NCBI RefSeq assembly: GCF_014650875.1
Contig: NZ_BMVU01000003.1
Location: forward strand, 186,001-250,000
Direction of reading: 5' to 3'
Length of the DNA stretch: 64,000 nucleotides
From: Streptomyces minutiscleroticus
GTDB lineage: Bacteria; Actinomycetota; Actinomycetes; Streptomycetales; Streptomycetaceae
The translations under genes were made by a program, and so were the position numbers. Below are positions 61,463 to 64,000 of this stretch, piece after piece. Positions within the stretch are counted from its first letter, which is position 1; each line of letters opens with the position of its first letter. A model generated the notes under the pieces. The model worked only from the letters and a program-made list of their open reading frames with translations, did not search any database and was not told where the DNA came from.

Positions 61463-62485
61463 ATGCCGGTGGTGTCCTACGTCGCCCGCCGGACGGGCCT
61501 GTCGGCCCTGGTCGCCCTCGGTGTGGTGGTGCTGACGTACCTGATCGCACGCGTGGTGCCCGGCGACCCCGCCGGTGTGTGGGCGGGGCCCCGGGCCTCG
61601 GCCGCCCAGCGGGCGCGCGTCCGCGCCGAACTGGGCCTCGACCGCCCGGTCCACGAGCAGATCGTCTCCTACGTGGCCGGTGTGTGGCGCGGCGACTGGG
61701 GCGTCTCGGTGCACACCCACCGTCCCGTCCGGAGCGACCTGTTCGGGCTGCTGCCCGCCACCTTGCAACTGGTGCTCGCCGGACTGGCCCTCGGGCTCGC
61801 CGTGGGAGTGCCCGCGGGGCTGGTCGCGGCACGGTGGCACGGACGGTGGCCCGATGCCCTGGTGCGGACCGGCGCGCTGCTGAGCGCCTCGATGCCGGTG
61901 TTCTGGCTGGCGCTGCTCCTGCAGACGGTCTTCGCCAGCCGGCTCGGGCTGCTGCCGATCGCGGGCGGCTACGACCGCACGGTGCTCGCCGCGCATCCCG
62001 TGACCGGTGTCACCGGTCTGCCGCTGCTCGACGCCGTGCTCACCGGAAACCGGGCGGCCGCCGCCAGTTACGCCCGTCATCTGGTCCTGCCCGCCCTCGT
62101 GGTGGCCACCTACCCGGCCGCGGTCGCCGCCCGCCTGGTGCGGGCCGGCGTCCTGGACGCCCTCGGTGAGGGCCACATCCAGATGGCGCGCTCCCTCGGC
62201 TTCCCCGAGCGCGCCGTGCTCGGCCGCTTCGCGCTGCGGCTCGTCTGGAACCCGGTCCTGCAGCTCGGCGCACTGGTCTTCGGGTACTCGCTGGTCAACA
62301 CCTTCCTGGTGGAGGCGGTGTTCGACTGCCCGGGACTCGGGCTGTACGCGGTCGACTCGGTGAGGTCGCTCGACGCGCCGGCCGTCGTCGGCGTGACCCT
62401 CCTGGTCGCGCTGGTCTACCTCGCCGCGAACCTGGCCGTCGACCTGGCACAGGCCGTCCTCGACCCGCGCATCCGGCTGGGGTGA
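61463..62485 (+). CDS. Peptide/nickel-type ABC permease (DppB-like)
   Basis: The 340-residue protein starts with helix VSYVARRTGLSALVALGVVV and contains LGLDRPVHEQIVSYVAGVWR and GDWGVSVHTHRPV, the DppB-type external loop. The coupling loop is LGEGHIQMARSLGFPERAVL. A GTG at 61439 in the same frame is an alternative start with a G-rich region upstream. It forms the channel with the next permease and is 7 bp from it. Confidence 0.9.
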   Translation: MPVVSYVARRTGLSALVALGVVVLTYLIARVVPGDPAGVWAGPRASAAQRARVRAELGLDRPVHEQIVSYVAGVWRGDWGVSVHTHRPVRSDLFGLLPATLQLVLAGLALGLAVGVPAGLVAARWHGRWPDALVRTGALLSASMPVFWLALLLQTVFASRLGLLPIAGGYDRTVLAAHPVTGVTGLPLLDAVLTGNRAAAASYARHLVLPALVVATYPAAVAARLVRAGVLDALGEGHIQMARSLGFPERAVLGRFALRLVWNPVLQLGALVFGYSLVNTFLVEAVFDCPGLGLYAVDSVRSLDAPAVVGVTLLVALVYLAANLAVDLAQAVLDPRIRLG

Positions 62486-62491
62486 GCGCGT

Positions 62492-63364
62492 GTGACGGCC
62501 TCGCCCTCCCTCCCGCTCCTCCTCCGCGTCCGCCGGGCGCCCGGCGCGCTGCGCGGCCGGTGGACACTGGTCCTGACGGCCGGCGGCCTGGTGCTCGTCG
62601 CCGCCCTGGCGCTGCTCGCCCCGGTGCTGGCCCCGTACCCGCCCCTCGCCACCGACCTCGCCCGGACCCTGCGCCCGCCCTCGTCCGCCCACTGGTTCGG
62701 CACCGACGAGCTGGGGCGCGACGTGCTCTCCCGGGTGCTGTACGGCGCGCGGACGGGCCCGGTCGTCGCGGTGACCGTCGTGGGGGTCTCCCTGCTGGTC
62801 GGCACCGCGACGGGGCTGGCCGCCGGGTACTGCGGCGGGTGGACCGACGAGGCGCTGATGCGCCTCACCGACGTCTTCCTGGCGGTGCCCGCCCTGCTGC
62901 TGGCGCTGGCCCTGACCACGGTGCTGGCTCCCGGCCCGGCCGGGCTGACGGTGGCACTGGTCGTGACCTGGTGGCCGTGGTACGCCCGGCTGGTGCGCGG
63001 CGAGGCGGCGTCGGTGACCGGACGTGCGTACATCGAGGCGTGCCGGACCCTCGGGCTCGGTCACCGGCGCATCCTGCTCCGCCACGTCCTGCCCAACGCC
63101 TCGACCCCGTTGCTGGTCCAGGCATCGACCGACGTCGGCGGGGTCCTCCTCGTCGCCTCCGGGCTGTCCTTCCTCGGGCTGGGCCCGCAGCCGCCGGCAC
63201 CCGACTGGGGGCTGATGGTGGAGGAGTCGCAGAACTACTTCACCACACACTGGTGGCTCGGCACCTTCCCCGGCCTGGCCATCATGGTCGTCGCGGCGCT
63301 CTGCTTCCTGCTCGGCGACGCGCTGCGCGACCGGCTCGACCCCCGCCACACCCCCCGGATCTGA
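62492..63364 (+). CDS. Peptide/nickel-type ABC permease (DppC-like)
   Basis: A GTG start gives 290 residues. FGTDELGRDVLSRVLYGART is the DppC signature, and the coupling loop reads AYIEACRTLGLGHRRILLRH with VLPNASTPLL. Late ASGLSFLGLGPQPPAPDWG is typical of the family. It is similar in plan to the permease at 33602 but not a close copy. It lies 3 bp from the ATPase gene. Confidence 0.92.
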   Translation: MTASPSLPLLLRVRRAPGALRGRWTLVLTAGGLVLVAALALLAPVLAPYPPLATDLARTLRPPSSAHWFGTDELGRDVLSRVLYGARTGPVVAVTVVGVSLLVGTATGLAAGYCGGWTDEALMRLTDVFLAVPALLLALALTTVLAPGPAGLTVALVVTWWPWYARLVRGEAASVTGRAYIEACRTLGLGHRRILLRHVLPNASTPLLVQASTDVGGVLLVASGLSFLGLGPQPPAPDWGLMVEESQNYFTTHWWLGTFPGLAIMVVAALCFLLGDALRDRLDPRHTPRI

Positions 63365-63367
63365 CCG

Positions 63368-64000
63368 ATGGCCACCGCCGCCGACGCCCCGTTCCTCGAC
63401 CTGCGCGACCTGTGCGTCCGGTACGGCACCGCCGACAGCGCACCTGTGGTGCGCATCGACGAACTGACGCTGTCGCGGGGGGAGTTCCTCGGTCTGGCCG
63501 GGGAGAGCGGTGCGGGCAAGACGACGGCCGGGCTGACGGTGCTGGGTCTGACCCGGCACACGGGCGCCCGGGTCACCGGCAGCATCCGGCTGGCCGGCGA
63601 GGAGCTGGTGCCGGCGCCGGAGAAGCGGCTGCGGCGGCTGCGCGGGTCCGTCATGGCGCTGGTCCCGCAGAACCCGGCCGCCGCGTTCAGCCCGGTCCTG
63701 CCGGTCGGGGCGACCGTCCTGCGCGCGCTGCGGCTGCACGGGTGCACCCGCGCCGAGGCCCGGCGCCGGGCCGCCACCGGCCTCGAACGGGTGGGGCTGC
63801 CCGTCGGCCACCTCTCCCGCCTCCCGCACCAGCTCTCCGGCGGGCAGCTCCAGCGGGTGGCGATCGCCCTGGCCTCGGCCCTGCGGACGCGGCTGCTCGT
63901 CGCCGACGAACCGACCAGCGCACTGGACGTGACGGTGCAGGCGGAGATCTGCGCCCTGCTGGCGGAACTGCGCGACGCGCACGGCACGGCCGTCCTGTTC
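63368..64000 (+). CDS. Peptide/nickel-type ABC ATPase, 3' truncated by window edge
   Basis: The ATG at 63368 starts 4 bp after the permease stop, and 211 codons are visible. Walker A is GESGAGKTT, the Q-loop LVPQNPAAAFSP, the signature QLSGGQLQRVAIALA, and Walker [14 protein letters not shown]. This is a DppD-type ATPase, and the C-terminal oligopeptide extension and any second ATPase gene lie beyond the window. It completes the importer started at 59802. Confidence 0.92.
   Translation, partial: MATAADAPFLDLRDLCVRYGTADSAPVVRIDELTLSRGEFLGLAGESGAGKTTAGLTVLGLTRHTGARVTGSIRLAGEELVPAPEKRLRRLRGSVMALVPQNPAAAFSPVLPVGATVLRALRLHGCTRAEARRRAATGLERVGLPVGHLSRLPHQLSGGQLQRVAIALASALRTRLLVADEPTSALDVTVQAEICALLAELRDAHGTAVLF

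Noticed and set aside
61418..63982. An 854-codon frame antisense to the last ABC operon
   Set aside because: It overlaps three genes with clear permease and ATPase motifs; its Gln/Arg/Gly-rich translation resembles no family.

Overview
The window is very G+C-rich, densely coded, and uses G/C at third codon positions. Most starts are ATG or GTG. The gene set (a snapalysin-type protease, an M-S-K-independent CUT1 sugar importer with glycosidases, ROK, LAL and HxlR regulators, a nik operon with a Nur-like box, a leader peptide ahead of sulfur genes) points to a Streptomyces chromosome. The mix of catabolic, transport and regulatory genes with few housekeeping genes suggests an accessory chromosomal arm. 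No rRNA, tRNA or CRISPR array was recognised.

Layout. 1-6.3 kb: ArsR regulators, OsmC, a quinone-oxidoreductase-like enzyme divergent from a GlxA/AraC regulator, an arginase-fold protein whose metal-ligand His is Cys, and a Nudix hydrolase. 6.4-15.2 kb: a sugar locus. A ROK regulator faces a leftward unit made of an internally deleted xylose isomerase remnant, a binding lipoprotein, two permeases and a GH1 glycosidase. A divergent GH31 alpha-xylosidase carries the same catalytic residue numbers as E. coli YicI. 15.5-19.9 kb: snapalysin-like protease, a TetR / imine-reductase-like pair with two clear operators, PAP2 phosphatase, and an alpha/beta hydrolase / HxlR pair with a dyad operator.

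19.9-25.7 kb is the most unusual part. A LAL-type LuxR regulator gene is split by about 3.0 kb of foreign DNA, and its distal half has two further frameshifts. The inserted DNA holds an IS110-type transposase gene, an unassigned open frame, and a hypothetical gene. That hypothetical gene is itself interrupted by a 715-bp element with 19-bp terminal inverted repeats and a 3-bp target duplication. The element has no transposase and carries one secreted protein gene of the peptidase-inhibitor I36 type. Removing it with one duplication copy restores a 150-residue frame exactly.

25.9-31.8 kb: two SDR enzymes, a STAS antagonist, an MpaB-type haem oxygenase next to a polyprenyl diphosphate synthase and a small translationally coupled partner, and an ankyrin protein. 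31.8-37.1 kb: a five-gene leftward importer operon (nikEDCBA order on the plus strand) with a Nur-like box. 37.4-42.7 kb: XRE regulator, VOC protein, and a LacI regulator divergent from an overlapping dioxygenase / sugar-porter pair. 43.2-45.1 kb: GNAT protein, a lipoprotein with an internally duplicated domain, and a GNAT remnant.

45.3-55.0 kb: an organosulfur locus. A leftward FAD protein plus permease is divergent from a cysteine-containing leader peptide, a flavin-dependent monooxygenase, a GNAT protein, a complete polar-amino-acid-type ABC importer and an exported sulfite oxidase. The simplest reading is uptake of a sulfur compound, oxidative release of sulfite, and detoxification to sulfate. 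55.0-64.0 kb: glycosyltransferase, a MarR / DHA2 efflux pair, an APH(3')/(3'')-type kinase next to an octamer repeat, and a second peptide/nickel-type ABC operon that runs off the right end.
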